Shown here: positions 10,109 through 19,546 of the stretch, in pieces
Numbering within the stretch: position 1 is the first letter of the stretch
Layout of the letters: each line of letters starts with the position of its first letter
Source of the DNA: JAHQVK01 sp036788295
Lineage (GTDB): Bacteria > Myxococcota > Kuafuiibacteriia > Kuafuiibacteriales > Kuafuiibacteriaceae
Assembly (NCBI GenBank): GCA_036788295.1
Contig: DAIQNR010000004.1
Span: 62,001 to 126,000, forward strand
Direction: 5' to 3'
Length of the DNA: 64,000 nucleotides
Position numbers and translations under genes: made by a program
Notes under the pieces: model-generated
Seen by the model: the letters and a program-made list of their open reading frames with translations, nothing else
What the model was told of the DNA's origin: nothing
Database searches by the model: none

Positions 10109-11743
10109 ATGCTCGACCTCTCCGCCCCTCGCAGCGGCGTCCTCGGCCCTGAGCATTGGTTTTCGGACCTCTACGTGGCCGCCCTGGAGGGCCGCTTCAC
10201 CGGCGGGGTGCTCATCCGGGCGGACGACGGAGATCGCGCCCTGTTCTTTCGAGCCGGGGACCCGGTCCACGCCGGGGGGGCCGGGTTCTCCGATCACCTC
10301 CTCGGCGAGGTGGTGGTGAACCTCGGTCTGGCGGCGCGGCCGCTCGTCGTCGACGCCCTTCGCTTCCAGGCGAGCATTCCCGAGGAGGAGCGGCCGCTGC
10401 TCGGGGAGGTGCTGACGGCGCGGCTCGGGCTCTCGAAGGACGCGGTCGACCGCGCAGTGCGAACCCAGACCGAGGCCCGAACGGCGGCCTGCTTCGCGCT
10501 CGGAGCGGGGAGCTTTCACGCCGCCCCGGGGGAAGACGAGCGGGTTCGCTCGGTCGGCAGGCCGGTCGATGGGTGGGCGGTTCTCCTTCGCGGGTTGACC
10601 GAGCACGGCTCCGCGGAAGAGCTGCGGGGCACCGCCGACCGATTGCTCGGTCGCGCCGTCCGCCTGAAGGGGAGCGCCCGCCAGCTCGAGGCGTTGACGA
10701 GCCTGAGCGAGCCGATCCGGCACGGCCTCAAGTACCTGCAGAAGCCCCGGAAACCGGATCAGCTGGAGCGGGCGCTGGACCGGCGCCTCGCTCGGGGCCT
10801 CCTGCGCATGCTCGAGCTGCTCGAGCTGCTCGAGCTGCTCCCGGTGGCCCGAGCCATCCCCATCCCCAAGGTGGCCGCGCGACTGGAGACGTTCAGGGAA
10901 GACAGCCCGAACCCGGCCCCCTCGCCCCGCCCCGCCCAATCCGAGCGGCCCGCGCCCTCCCGCACCGACCCCGCCGCCGCCCGGTCCGCGGACCGATCGC
11001 CGTTCTCCGAAGTGGAGCGTCGGTTCGAAGAGCTCGGGCAGCTCGACCACTTCGGGGTGCTGGGGTTGGCTCGAGACGACCCGCCGGACCTGGTCCGCCG
11101 CCGCTACACCGAGCTGGCCAAGCGCTTCCACCCGGACGCCTTCAGCGGTCGGAACGTCCCGCCCGACATCGAGGAGAAGATTCGCGCCCTCTCGGCCCGG
11201 CTCAACGAGGCCTATCGGGTGCTCTCGCAGCAGGAGGCCCGGTCCGAGTACGAGGCGCTGCTCGAAGACGAGCGCTTCGCCGGGGACAGCCGCCGGGCCG
11301 ATCAGATCCGCGAAGCGTCGCTCAAGGTGAAGATGGCCCTGGTGCACATCAAGAAGCGGGAGTTCGACAAGGGTCGCGCGATGCTCCGAGCGGCGGTGGA
11401 GGCCGACCCTCACTCCCGCGCCTACCAAGCCCATTTGGCCTGGTCGATGTTCGTCGACCCGAAGTTCGACCGAGAAGAGGCCAAACGAGAAGGGCTGCCC
11501 CTGCTCGTTGGGGCGCTCGCCACCGAGAACGAGAACCCGGTCGTGCACTTCTATCTCGGCCGGGCCTACAAGGAGCTCGGGCAGATGAAGCAGGCGCTGC
11601 AGCACTTCAACGCCGCCTCGAAGCTCGATCGAAGCTTCGCCGACGCGCAGCGCGAGGCCCGGCTGCTCGCGGGACGGCTCGAAAAGGATAAGAAGTCCCA
11701 GAGCGACGTGAAGGGAGCGTTCGGCAAGCTGTTTCGCCGGTGA
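10109..11743 (+). CDS. PATAN-like / DnaJ / TPR protein
   Basis: 544 residues. N-terminal about 1-110 resembles the DUF4388/PATAN module of regulatory proteins (GRFTGGVLIR, ALFFRAGDPVHAGG). A J domain lies at about 310-372 (FGVLGLARDDPPDLVRRRY, then FHPDAF with the essential HPD, then RLNEAYRVLS). C-terminal TPR-type helices run about 410-530 (YLGRAYKELGQMKQALQHF). In the middle, GAGCTGCTC is repeated three times (10817-10840), giving a Leu/Glu run. J domains recruit DnaK; here the PATAN part may target it to a signalling complex. Good ribosome-binding site (GGAGGG). The stop overlaps the next gene's GTG as GTGA, so it is coupled to a Ser/Thr kinase. Confidence 0.85.
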   Translation: MLDLSAPRSGVLGPEHWFSDLYVAALEGRFTGGVLIRADDGDRALFFRAGDPVHAGGAGFSDHLLGEVVVNLGLAARPLVVDALRFQASIPEEERPLLGEVLTARLGLSKDAVDRAVRTQTEARTAACFALGAGSFHAAPGEDERVRSVGRPVDGWAVLLRGLTEHGSAEELRGTADRLLGRAVRLKGSARQLEALTSLSEPIRHGLKYLQKPRKPDQLERALDRRLARGLLRMLELLELLELLPVARAIPIPKVAARLETFREDSPNPAPSPRPAQSERPAPSRTDPAAARSADRSPFSEVERRFEELGQLDHFGVLGLARDDPPDLVRRRYTELAKRFHPDAFSGRNVPPDIEEKIRALSARLNEAYRVLSQQEARSEYEALLEDERFAGDSRRADQIREASLKVKMALVHIKKREFDKGRAMLRAAVEADPHSRAYQAHLAWSMFVDPKFDREEAKREGLPLLVGALATENENPVVHFYLGRAYKELGQMKQALQHFNAASKLDRSFADAQREARLLAGRLEKDKKSQSDVKGAFGKLFRR

Positions 11744-13593
11744 GCCGGCCGGCGCTGGCCCGCGTCCGAGGGGGCGTGTACGGTCCGGGGCGATTGCGCA
11801 TGGCCGCCGGCCGCACCGAGCCCCCACCTCCGCCCGAGGTCGCCGCGACCCTCCTTCAGCAGGGATGCGGGCGCACAATCGGGAGGTACACCCTGCTTCG
11901 CCGCATCGCGAAGGGCGGCATGGCCGAGGTCTATCTCGCCCGGTCCGACGGCGCCTCCGGGGTGTCCAAGCAGGTGGCGCTCAAGCGGATCCTCCCTCAG
12001 CACGCCCACAACGAGCGCTTCGTGGCCATGCTCGTGGACGAAGCCAAGATCGCGGTCACGCTCGCCCACCCCAACATCGCCCAGGTGTTCGAGTTCGGCC
12101 TCGAGGCCGAGGACTTCTTCCTCGTCATGGAGCACGTCCCCGGGCCATCGCTCGCCGATCTGCTCCGCCGAATCGACGCTCGGGCACCGCCAGGGCGAAC
12201 GCTGGGGCTCCCGATCCGCCACGCGGTGCACGTCGTGGCCGAGGTCGCGCGGGGGCTCGAGCACGCCCACACCCGGACCGACGTTCGGGGGCGTCCGCTC
12301 GGGATCGTGCATCGCGACGTGTCCCCCCAAAACGTGCTCGTCTCGTACGGCGGGGACGTGAAGCTCATCGACTTCGGCATCGCCCGGGCCCGAAACCGGC
12401 TCGCCGAGACCCAGGCTGGGGTCATCAAGGGCAAGCTCCGGTACCTCGCCCCGGAGATCGCGGCCGGCGAGGAGCCGGACCACCGGGCCGACGTCTATTG
12501 CTGCGGGATCGTGCTGTTCGAGCTGCTCACCGGCGAGGCCCTGTACGCCCCGGCGTCCGATTTCGAGGCGATCGAGATGGCAACCCGAGGGGTCGTGCGG
12601 TCGCCGCGGGCCAGCAACCCGGCGGTGCCCGCCGAGCTCGACGCGCTCGTGCGGCGCACCCTGTCGAGGGACCGGGCGGGGCGTCCGCCGACCGCGAGGG
12701 CGCTGCAGGATGACTTGCGGCGCTTTCTCAACCACTTCGACCCGGGTTTCGTGGAGAGCCAGTTCGGCGAGTTCGTCAGCGAGCTGTTCGCCGCCGAGCG
12801 GGCGCGGGACCGAGCCCTCGATGTCGCGGCCGAGATGCTTTCCCGCCGCAGCACTGAGGAGGCGACCGAGTTCGGGCCAAGCCCGTACCGGTCCATCGTG
12901 GCCGCCGAAGCGCCGGCGCCTCGGCCGGAGGCGGAGCCGGTCGAGGCGCAGCCTCCGCGCACCCGCGCCGCCCGCTGGTGGTGGGGGGCGCCGGTGGCCG
13001 CCGGCGCGCTCGCTTACGCCCTGGCCCGCCCCGCGCCCCCGCCGGATCCGGTTCCGGAAGCGGAAGCGGAAGCGAGCCCGATGCTCGGCACCCTCGAGCT
13101 ATCGATCTCGCCGCCGGTGCCGGTCCGGGTCGAGCTCGACGGGGCGGTGCTGGCCGACGGGGCGACGCCGCCGCTGCTGCTTCGGGCCGCCCCCGGCTTG
13201 GTTCATCGGCTGGAGATCTCGGCCGACGGCTACGAACCTCATGAATCCAGGGCCGAGGTGGGGGCGGGGAGAACCACCCGGATCGAGCTCACGCTCGAGC
13301 CCAAAGCTCCACCCCCGACGACGACCGCGCCCGTGCCTTCGCCCCGCGGCCCCACGTCACCCCCGCCGGCGCAAGAGCGGCCCCGCCGACGGTTTGGCCA
13401 CCTGCTGGTCAACAGCCGTCCGGCGTCGGTCGTCTGGATCGGCGGCCGAAAGCTCGGTGAGACCCCGGTACGCACCCGGCTGCCGGCCGGACGCCACCGG
13501 GTGACCCTGGAGGGACCGGGCGGGGCCAAGAAGGTGGTCATCGTGCAGATCCGCGCCGGTCATGAGGACCAGTTCACGTACCGGTGGCCGTGA
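11740..13593 (+). CDS. Hanks-type Ser/Thr kinase with two PEGA-like extracytoplasmic domains
   Basis: 617 residues from the GTG overlapping the upstream stop; ATG at 11800 is an alternative that removes 20 non-conserved residues. The kinase domain spans about 48-330: IAKGGMAEVYLA, VALKRIL, GIVHRDVSPQNVLV, IDFGIARA, YLAPE. A helix at about 413-428 (APVAAGALAYALA) is followed by an Ala/Glu/Pro linker. Two PEGA-like modules follow (about 448-522 and 550-617; LRAAPGLVHRLEISADGY, LVNSRPASVVWIGGRKLG). The architecture is a cytosolic kinase with an outside sensor. Translational coupling to the DnaJ/PATAN gene suggests the two work together. Confidence 0.92.
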   Translation: MSRPALARVRGGVYGPGRLRMAAGRTEPPPPPEVAATLLQQGCGRTIGRYTLLRRIAKGGMAEVYLARSDGASGVSKQVALKRILPQHAHNERFVAMLVDEAKIAVTLAHPNIAQVFEFGLEAEDFFLVMEHVPGPSLADLLRRIDARAPPGRTLGLPIRHAVHVVAEVARGLEHAHTRTDVRGRPLGIVHRDVSPQNVLVSYGGDVKLIDFGIARARNRLAETQAGVIKGKLRYLAPEIAAGEEPDHRADVYCCGIVLFELLTGEALYAPASDFEAIEMATRGVVRSPRASNPAVPAELDALVRRTLSRDRAGRPPTARALQDDLRRFLNHFDPGFVESQFGEFVSELFAAERARDRALDVAAEMLSRRSTEEATEFGPSPYRSIVAAEAPAPRPEAEPVEAQPPRTRAARWWWGAPVAAGALAYALARPAPPPDPVPEAEAEASPMLGTLELSISPPVPVRVELDGAVLADGATPPLLLRAAPGLVHRLEISADGYEPHESRAEVGAGRTTRIELTLEPKAPPPTTTAPVPSPRGPTSPPPAQERPRRRFGHLLVNSRPASVVWIGGRKLGETPVRTRLPAGRHRVTLEGPGGAKKVVIVQIRAGHEDQFTYRWP

Positions 13594-13599
13594 TCGGTC

Positions 13600-15246
13600 T
13601 CAACCGGCCGGGGCGCGCGAACCGTGGCCCGGGAGGGTAGGACGGCGGCCAAGGACCACGGTCAGGGCTCGGGCGAGCTCGCTCGAGGGCGTGCCTGGCC
13701 AAAGCCCGATCGTGCCCCCGCGCAGCCGCTCCTCGGGCCACCCCGGCTTCAGCATGGCCGGGCCGACGAGGCGGGCCCCTTCCCCCGGCCACAGCACCCA
13801 CACCGACCGGACCAGCGGCTGGCCCGACGCGTCGCCGATCCCCTCCCCGTACTTCCACCAAACCTCCTGCAGCGCGGTCCAGGGCGGGCCGCCGGCCTCC
13901 CGACGGAACTTCGCGTCGAGCACGTGCAGGTCGAGCGAGCCGTCGATCCACCGCACCTCGACCACCAAATCCGGGCGCCAAGGCCGACCGGGGTGGAGCT
14001 TTCGGATCTCGCCCTCCCGACCGATCTCGGGCTCGTAGAGCAGGCGAACCGTGCGCAGCTCTTGGGTCCAGGTGGCGACCTCGCCCCGGGCGAGGGTCGA
14101 AAACCAGCCGGGATCGATCTCGAAAGTCCCCGACCAAGCGCCAAGCAGGTCCCCCAGGGCCCGAGCGACGACGACGGTGCACCACTGCTCCCACAGCTCG
14201 TCGAGGGCGCGAATCGGGGCCGGAGCGACCGAAGACTCGTCCTGCCCGTCCGCGATGAGAAAGGCGCGAAACGTCGTCCAGTACGCTGGCTCGGCGTCGA
14301 CGCGCGGGGTCCGGAGCATGCGCGGGCCCCGGGGGCGCAGGTCCGGGAGCCCGGCCCGCAGCCGAATGGCGGCGATCTCCCTCCGCAGCTCGTCGATGCG
14401 CGCCCGCCGCCGCTCGAGACCCAAGGCGCGCGGCGCGTCGCGCTCCTGCCACAGGTTGCCGTGCTCGGTGACGAAGGCCTCTCTCGCTTCCCGGCCGGCC
14501 TCGAGCCGCCCGAGCTCTTCGCTGACGCGAGCCCGCAGGTCGGTCGCGGCGGCGTCGAGGCGATCGTACGCGGTCAGCACCCCCCGGTTTTCCAGGGTGT
14601 CGAGGTCGGCGCGGCGCTCCCGGCGCACCCCCACCGAGCGGCCGGTCGCGGCCGCCCGGACCGACGCCACCGGGTGGGTGGCGAGCCAGCGCACGTCCCG
14701 CGCGGTGCGGGGGCCGCCCACCGCCGGGGCCGCCCACACCTCCTCCCGGGCCCGGTGAAGCGGCCGGCGCCGGATCGCCGGAGCGGCCGACGCGGCGAGA
14801 CCCACCGCCATCTCGAGCAGGCTCAGCTCCCGGTCCCGAGATCGCACCCCCTCCACCGTGGACACCGCCCCCGCCGAGAGGGACAGCCCCTCGGCGACCG
14901 CCTCGAGCTCGGTCACCAGGGCAGAGATCGCCTCGGCGACGAGCTTGTTCGGCTGCACGACGAAGCTCACGCTCCGGGCGTCGACGGCGACCTTGACCTC
15001 GCCCGCGACCTCGGCGAGCAGCCCGGGACCGGTCCAGCTCGCGAGGCCGCTGGCATCAGCCCGAAGCTCGATCTCTCGGTCCCCAACGGTCAGCAGCACG
15101 AAGGCACCCGGGCGGTGGCCGCGGGAGCGAACCACGAGATCGCCCCAACCCCGCACGACCGGCCGCGCCTCGTCCTGGATCAGGGTCTCGCCGGCCACAA
15201 CCTCCAGCTCGAGCCCCTCAGGTGTGGAAGAAGTCGTACCAGTCAC
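13600..15246 (-). CDS. McrC-like nuclease: DUF2357 plus PD-(D/E)XK domain
   Basis: 548 residues. The N-terminal half reads as a DUF2357-type adaptor (beta-rich start GLELEVVAGETL, then helices including LDTLENRGVLTAYDRLDAA). The C-terminal third is a PD-(D/E)XK endonuclease: P425-D426 in RPDLVVEVRW, then D444-A-K446 in LHVLDAKFRR, followed by a helix with a conserved-type W-K-Y-G-E. McrC proteins are the nuclease subunits of McrBC restriction systems. GTG at 15246 lies 29 bp inside the end of the AAA+ gene, so the pair is translationally linked, as for mcrB-mcrC. The 3' end is 6 bp from the convergent kinase. Family level is secure; the target (modified DNA or RNA) cannot be told from sequence. 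Confidence 0.85.
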   Translation of the reverse strand: MTGTTSSTPEGLELEVVAGETLIQDEARPVVRGWGDLVVRSRGHRPGAFVLLTVGDREIELRADASGLASWTGPGLLAEVAGEVKVAVDARSVSFVVQPNKLVAEAISALVTELEAVAEGLSLSAGAVSTVEGVRSRDRELSLLEMAVGLAASAAPAIRRRPLHRAREEVWAAPAVGGPRTARDVRWLATHPVASVRAAATGRSVGVRRERRADLDTLENRGVLTAYDRLDAAATDLRARVSEELGRLEAGREAREAFVTEHGNLWQERDAPRALGLERRRARIDELRREIAAIRLRAGLPDLRPRGPRMLRTPRVDAEPAYWTTFRAFLIADGQDESSVAPAPIRALDELWEQWCTVVVARALGDLLGAWSGTFEIDPGWFSTLARGEVATWTQELRTVRLLYEPEIGREGEIRKLHPGRPWRPDLVVEVRWIDGSLDLHVLDAKFRREAGGPPWTALQEVWWKYGEGIGDASGQPLVRSVWVLWPGEGARLVGPAMLKPGWPEERLRGGTIGLWPGTPSSELARALTVVLGRRPTLPGHGSRAPAG

Positions 15247-18200
15247 CGAGCTCTTCCCCGCGCACCCTCAGCTCCTTGGTCCGAGCCGCGGAGCGGCGCC
15301 AGCCCCGCTCTTCGAACAGGGCGCCGAGCTGATCGAGCAGGGTTCGCCATCGCGGCCCGACCCCGCGCAGCGGGGGCAAGACCCGCTGAAGCACCTGGAG
15401 GTCCTCCGCCTCCGTCCGGTCGAGGACCCCGTCGGCGGCTCCTAGGTACCGCTCCATCGCCCGGCGGGTCCGGGCGGTCGGGGCGCCGGGCACCCGCGCC
15501 TCCTGCAGGAACTTCACGACCTCGGTGATGCCGCCGAGCGCCGCGGCCTCGGTGATCGGAGCCAGGGCCGACCAGGGCACGGACAGGCCGAGGTTGTCGT
15601 CCTCGGCTCGCCACAGAGGGGCGTCGGCCGACGGCTCCATCCACAGGACGCTCGCCCGGGACAGAAAACGAGGGGAGAGCCGCTCGACCGTGTCGTCGAC
15701 GTTGATGGTCGCGAGCATCCGCACCGAAGGCGGCACGGAGAAGGACCACGGGTACCGCTCGGCGTTGTCGGGATCGAGCTCCGGGTCGTAGAGGCGCACC
15801 GTGGGCGCGGCCGCCTCGAACGCCGACAGCATGCGAGCGAGGTAGTACTCGGGGGAGGCGAGGTTCAGCTCCTCGACCAGAACCGGCCACAGCCCCCCGT
15901 CCGCCTCCCCGTCCCGAGCCCGGAGAAGGTGCTCCACGAAGCCCTCGCTCGACGCGGTCCAGCGGTGCTCGGTCGGGTGCCAGAAACCAAAGAGGGCCGC
16001 GTCGTCCTGCCAGTCCCGTCGGACCACCAGCTCGAGGTAGCGATCGCTGCCCGGCCCGTGGCCGAGCCGGCTCAGCACGCTGCGCACGAACGTGCTCTTT
16101 CCCACCCCGGGGAGGCCGGCGAGCAAGGTCCACCGCCCGGTCCCGAGCGAGAGCACCAGGTTGGCCACCGCGGTTCGGTCCCAGGTGCTCCCCGCGACCG
16201 CGGTGATGAGCTCCTCGAGCGCCGGTGGCTCGCCCGGCCGAAACGGGCGGGCTCGGATCGGAGCTCGGGCCGCCTCCCTCGCCCCACCGCCCCGAGGTCG
16301 CTCTGCACCGCCGAACGCGCCAAGCTGGGCGAGCAGCCGCACCTTTTCGTCCTCGAGCGCCGAACGGGCCGCGGCGAGCTCGGACTCGAGCCGCTCGATT
16401 TCGGCGCCGAGACGCTTCTCTTCCTCCGCGACCCGCTGCGCCACGGTGACGAGCGCCGTCTCCTTGGCCGCCAGCTCGGCGTCCAGTTCCGCTCGGCGGG
16501 CCCGCACCTCGGCCTCGTGCCGGTCGAGCTGGTCCGCCACCCACCGGGCCGCCGCCTCCGAGCGCGCCGCCTCCCCGTCCTTCGTCTCGAGCCACGCCGC
16601 GACCGCCTGCCGGCGAGCGTCGTCCAATGCTTCGGCCCGGGGGAGGAGGGCCCGCAGCCGGCTCGCGCGGATCGCGTACACCGAGGGAGGGAACTGCGGC
16701 GCCTGGTCGTCGGCGAGGAACCGTCGAAGGGACTCCGGCGACGGCGTCTGCTCGAGCTGGCGCGCCAGCCAGGCCGCCGCGGTCACGTCGTCGAGGCGGT
16801 CGTGCACGCTCGCCCCGGCCGCCACGAGATCCTCGAGCGTCGGGGGGTCCGGAACGAGGCTCCGGGTCTCGTCGGCGATGATCCGCCCGAACAGCCGCTC
16901 GAAGTCGGCGATGGGCAGGCGCGCGACCGCGAACGCCGGTTCCTCCGGGGCAAGCCCGGTGGGCAGCAGCCGAAATGGGCCCTCGACTGCGCTCCCGGTG
17001 CGCCGGAACACCGGGCCGAGCGCGTCGGCGCGCAGGTGGTTGTTGCTCCACAGCTCACCCCACGCCGACAGATGGTGCGAGGCGTCATCCGGCGCGCCGG
17101 GGGTCAGCCGCAAGCCAGCCGGACCGGCCTCGGTCACGGCCGCCGTGCCCGGGGCCTCGATGCCGGCCAGGACATAGGCGAGCCGCCGGGCCCCGCCTTT
17201 GGCCTCGACCGCGACCGTCGCCGCCGGAGCGCCCGAGGCGAGGATCTCGGCGAGCTGCGCGAGCTCGTCGACGAGCCGCTCGGACGCGAGCCCCGCCGCT
17301 CTGCGGCTGGCCGCCCGTTCGATCGCGAGGGTCAGCGCGCCGGCCTCAGGGAGGGCGTCGATGCGCTCGGCGAGCGCCCACAGCTCGGGGCCGAGACGCT
17401 CGCGCTCCTGGTCGAGGCACGCCTCGAGCTCCCTACGGGCGCCGTGCAGCAGCTGCGCCACTTCCGCCAGCTCGTTTCTCTGCAGGGCTCGCTGCGCTTC
17501 CTCAGCCGCCTCGACCACCGCCTCGGCCCCGCTCGGGACCCGCAGCGCCCGCTGGAGCACGTGCTCGACCGCTTCCCGCAGCGGCGCCCGGGCCTCGCGC
17601 CACCGCGCGTCCACCGCCTCCGCCCAAGCGTGCAGGTCGGGCCCCGGCGCCGGAGCCACGAACCCGAGCTTCGACAGCTCCGCCGCCCGAAACTCGGCCC
17701 GCTCCTTGATGCGGACCAGGTCCGCGCCCTGGGTCGCCGCTTCGTGGTCCCGGTCGGCCTGCTCGATCCAGTTCTCCGCCTCGGCCAGCTCGAGCCGGTC
17801 GAGCGCCTGCTGGGCGGCGCCGAGGTCCTCGGCCGCTTCGCCCTCGTACTCGGCGAGCCGCCCGTCGAGACGGTCGGCGAGGTTTTGGACCCGGTCCGCG
17901 ATCACCGCCGCCCACTCCGGTGGCTCGCGTCCGGCGCTGGCCGCCGCTTCCCGCGTCAGCACGAAGGCCACCCGCTGCCGGCCCTCGGGCGGCTTGGCGA
18001 GGGTCTTGGCCAGCAGGGTGCCCGGGGCGAGGATCGGCCGGTAGCTCGGTTCGGGGAGCGCGTCCTCGACCAGCGCCTTCGCGAGATCGCGGCCGGCCTC
18101 GCAGTGGTCGTCGACCGATTTTTTCCACGCCGCCGGCAGCTCGGGCGCCGGGCGTTCGGAGCCGGGCCACAACGCGAGCGCCCGCTGGACCAGCTGGCGA

Positions 18201-18835
18201 CGGGTCTCGAGCTGCTTGATGAGGTGGTTCCAAACCGGCGTGTTCGGGTCGACCCGGCGAGCCGCCGACCCCTCGCTCGCCCAGGCCGCGAGGTCCCCGG
18301 GGGTCGCCGACGCGAGGCGGAGCTTGGTCGGCTTGGGGCCCCCCTGCACGGCGGCCCGGAGGACGGCGTGGCACTCCGATATCGCCTCGGTCAGGATCTC
18401 CTTTTCGGCCGCAATCTTGCCGGGATTGCGCTCTGCGACCCTCTCGAGCTGGTCGAGCACCGCCGAGAACGCAGCGGGGCGCCGGACCGCATCCAGCGGG
18501 CGACCTCCGCCGCTCACCAGGATGCGGTGGAGGACATCGCCGAGCTCGCCGGGGAGCTCGCGGTCGATGGACCACGCCGAGTGCAGGGGCTCGGCTCCGA
18601 GCGCCGCCACCCGCCACCAATCGAGCACCGCGCCGAGCCGAGGGTGGGTGCCGACGACGGCCACCGCCGCGGCGTTGAACCAAGCCAGCGCGCGGCGCCG
18701 GTCCTCATCCGGGTCCTCGCCCTCCCAGGCGAGGCGGTGCACCGCGCCCGCCGTCGCCTCCAGCGTACGAAGGGCGGACTGGGCGTCGGCGGGGCGCTCG
18801 CTCACGTCGGTCAGCCCTTCCTGTACCTCGTGCAT
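15218..18835 (-). CDS. McrB-like AAA+ NTPase with long coiled-coil N-terminal region
   Basis: 1205 residues from the ATG at 18835, which has a good ribosome-binding site (GAGGGAGA); the 40 open codons before it lack one. The first 740 residues are helical and Glu/Ala/Arg-rich with no recognised domain. A strong coiled coil follows (about 745-840; EAEVRARRAELDAELAAKE). The AAA+ domain is C-terminal: Walker A GLPGVGKSTF (K913), Walker B VLVEELN (E988, E989), and a McrB-type N-x-x-D signature TINVDD (N1045, D1048). The partner nuclease gene overlaps its end by 29 bp. A coiled-coil McrB plus McrC tandem fits the CoCoNuT concept of McrBC relatives; the subtype is inferred. Confidence 0.85.
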   Translation of the reverse strand: MHEVQEGLTDVSERPADAQSALRTLEATAGAVHRLAWEGEDPDEDRRRALAWFNAAAVAVVGTHPRLGAVLDWWRVAALGAEPLHSAWSIDRELPGELGDVLHRILVSGGGRPLDAVRRPAAFSAVLDQLERVAERNPGKIAAEKEILTEAISECHAVLRAAVQGGPKPTKLRLASATPGDLAAWASEGSAARRVDPNTPVWNHLIKQLETRRQLVQRALALWPGSERPAPELPAAWKKSVDDHCEAGRDLAKALVEDALPEPSYRPILAPGTLLAKTLAKPPEGRQRVAFVLTREAAASAGREPPEWAAVIADRVQNLADRLDGRLAEYEGEAAEDLGAAQQALDRLELAEAENWIEQADRDHEAATQGADLVRIKERAEFRAAELSKLGFVAPAPGPDLHAWAEAVDARWREARAPLREAVEHVLQRALRVPSGAEAVVEAAEEAQRALQRNELAEVAQLLHGARRELEACLDQERERLGPELWALAERIDALPEAGALTLAIERAASRRAAGLASERLVDELAQLAEILASGAPAATVAVEAKGGARRLAYVLAGIEAPGTAAVTEAGPAGLRLTPGAPDDASHHLSAWGELWSNNHLRADALGPVFRRTGSAVEGPFRLLPTGLAPEEPAFAVARLPIADFERLFGRIIADETRSLVPDPPTLEDLVAAGASVHDRLDDVTAAAWLARQLEQTPSPESLRRFLADDQAPQFPPSVYAIRASRLRALLPRAEALDDARRQAVAAWLETKDGEAARSEAAARWVADQLDRHEAEVRARRAELDAELAAKETALVTVAQRVAEEEKRLGAEIERLESELAAARSALEDEKVRLLAQLGAFGGAERPRGGGAREAARAPIRARPFRPGEPPALEELITAVAGSTWDRTAVANLVLSLGTGRWTLLAGLPGVGKSTFVRSVLSRLGHGPGSDRYLELVVRRDWQDDAALFGFWHPTEHRWTASSEGFVEHLLRARDGEADGGLWPVLVEELNLASPEYYLARMLSAFEAAAPTVRLYDPELDPDNAERYPWSFSVPPSVRMLATINVDDTVERLSPRFLSRASVLWMEPSADAPLWRAEDDNLGLSVPWSALAPITEAAALGGITEVVKFLQEARVPGAPTARTRRAMERYLGAADGVLDRTEAEDLQVLQRVLPPLRGVGPRWRTLLDQLGALFEERGWRRSAARTKELRVRGEELGDWYDFFHT

Positions 18836-19045
18836 GGGCGGTCTCCCTCGGCGGCGCGCTGGCCATCGGGCAGAGAATGGAGCTATCCCGTTCGCAAAGG
18901 GTCGTCCAGTCGGCTCCGGACGTCGCCACCTGGCGCCGTTCGCCCACATAGGCAATAACCCTTAATTTCATGGCCGCGCATCAACGCGCCGCGGACGAAG
19001 GTCGGGTCGGGGGGAGGCTTGTCTGCCCGCGTCGGTCGTGCCGAA
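18836..19045. other. Divergent intergenic region upstream of the McrBC-like pair
   Basis: 210 bp separate the AAA+ gene (leftward) from a small exported-protein gene (rightward). It contains an A/T-richer patch (about 18953-18970, around AATAACCCTTAATTTCATG) unlike its surroundings, the likely promoter area. No clear -35/-10 pair, operator or repeat could be fixed by eye. Confidence 0.35.
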
Positions 19046-19516
19046 ATGACGCAAATGGTGGGCCGATTGCCGCTCCTCGTCGCCCTCGCCGGCGCCGCCT
19101 GCGGAGACATCGGGGTGCTGGCGCTCGACGTGCAGTTCCCCAATGAGGACGCAGAGGCGCGCACCCGTGCCCTCCGGGTGGTCGTTCGGGAACCGCCTCC
19201 GAATGGTGCACGGGGCTGCGCTTCGCTGTGGACCGACCCTCCCGCGGGCCTTCGTCAATCCGAAGGGACGGTGCGCTTCCCGAACCGGAACGACGCGCTC
19301 GCCGCCCCGGTGAGCATCGCGTACGACATCTTGACCGTGCTCGTGTACGCCCACCCCGGGGTGATCACCGAGATGCGGGAGAACCCGAGCACCGGAGAAA
19401 TGCAGCCTCGATTGCGGGTCACCGGCGACCCGCTGGTCGGCGGCTGCGTCGATGTCCCGATTGAGGACAGCACCGTGACCACGGCGGTCTCCGTCCCCCT
19501 GTTTCCCGCGCCGTAG
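19046..19516 (+). CDS. Small putative lipoprotein, unknown function
   Basis: 156 residues from the ATG at 19046; a second ATG at 19055 and a TTG at 19019 are possible starts. The signal is MVGRLPLLVALAGAAC with a weak lipobox. The mature part has a few Cys and the look of a small beta-rich domain (ALDVQFPNEDAEARTRALRV). No family recognised. It is followed on the same strand, 30 bp later, by the gene at 19547. Confidence 0.6.
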   Translation: MTQMVGRLPLLVALAGAACGDIGVLALDVQFPNEDAEARTRALRVVVREPPPNGARGCASLWTDPPAGLRQSEGTVRFPNRNDALAAPVSIAYDILTVLVYAHPGVITEMRENPSTGEMQPRLRVTGDPLVGGCVDVPIEDSTVTTAVSVPLFPAP

Positions 19517-19546
19517 AGCACCGTCCGGATCGGATAGGGTCGCCTC

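Noticed and set aside
10058..11878. 606-codon frame antisense to the DnaJ protein
   Set aside because: Overlaps a gene with a proven J domain and HPD motif; the antisense has no recognisable domain and only mirrors the codon bias.
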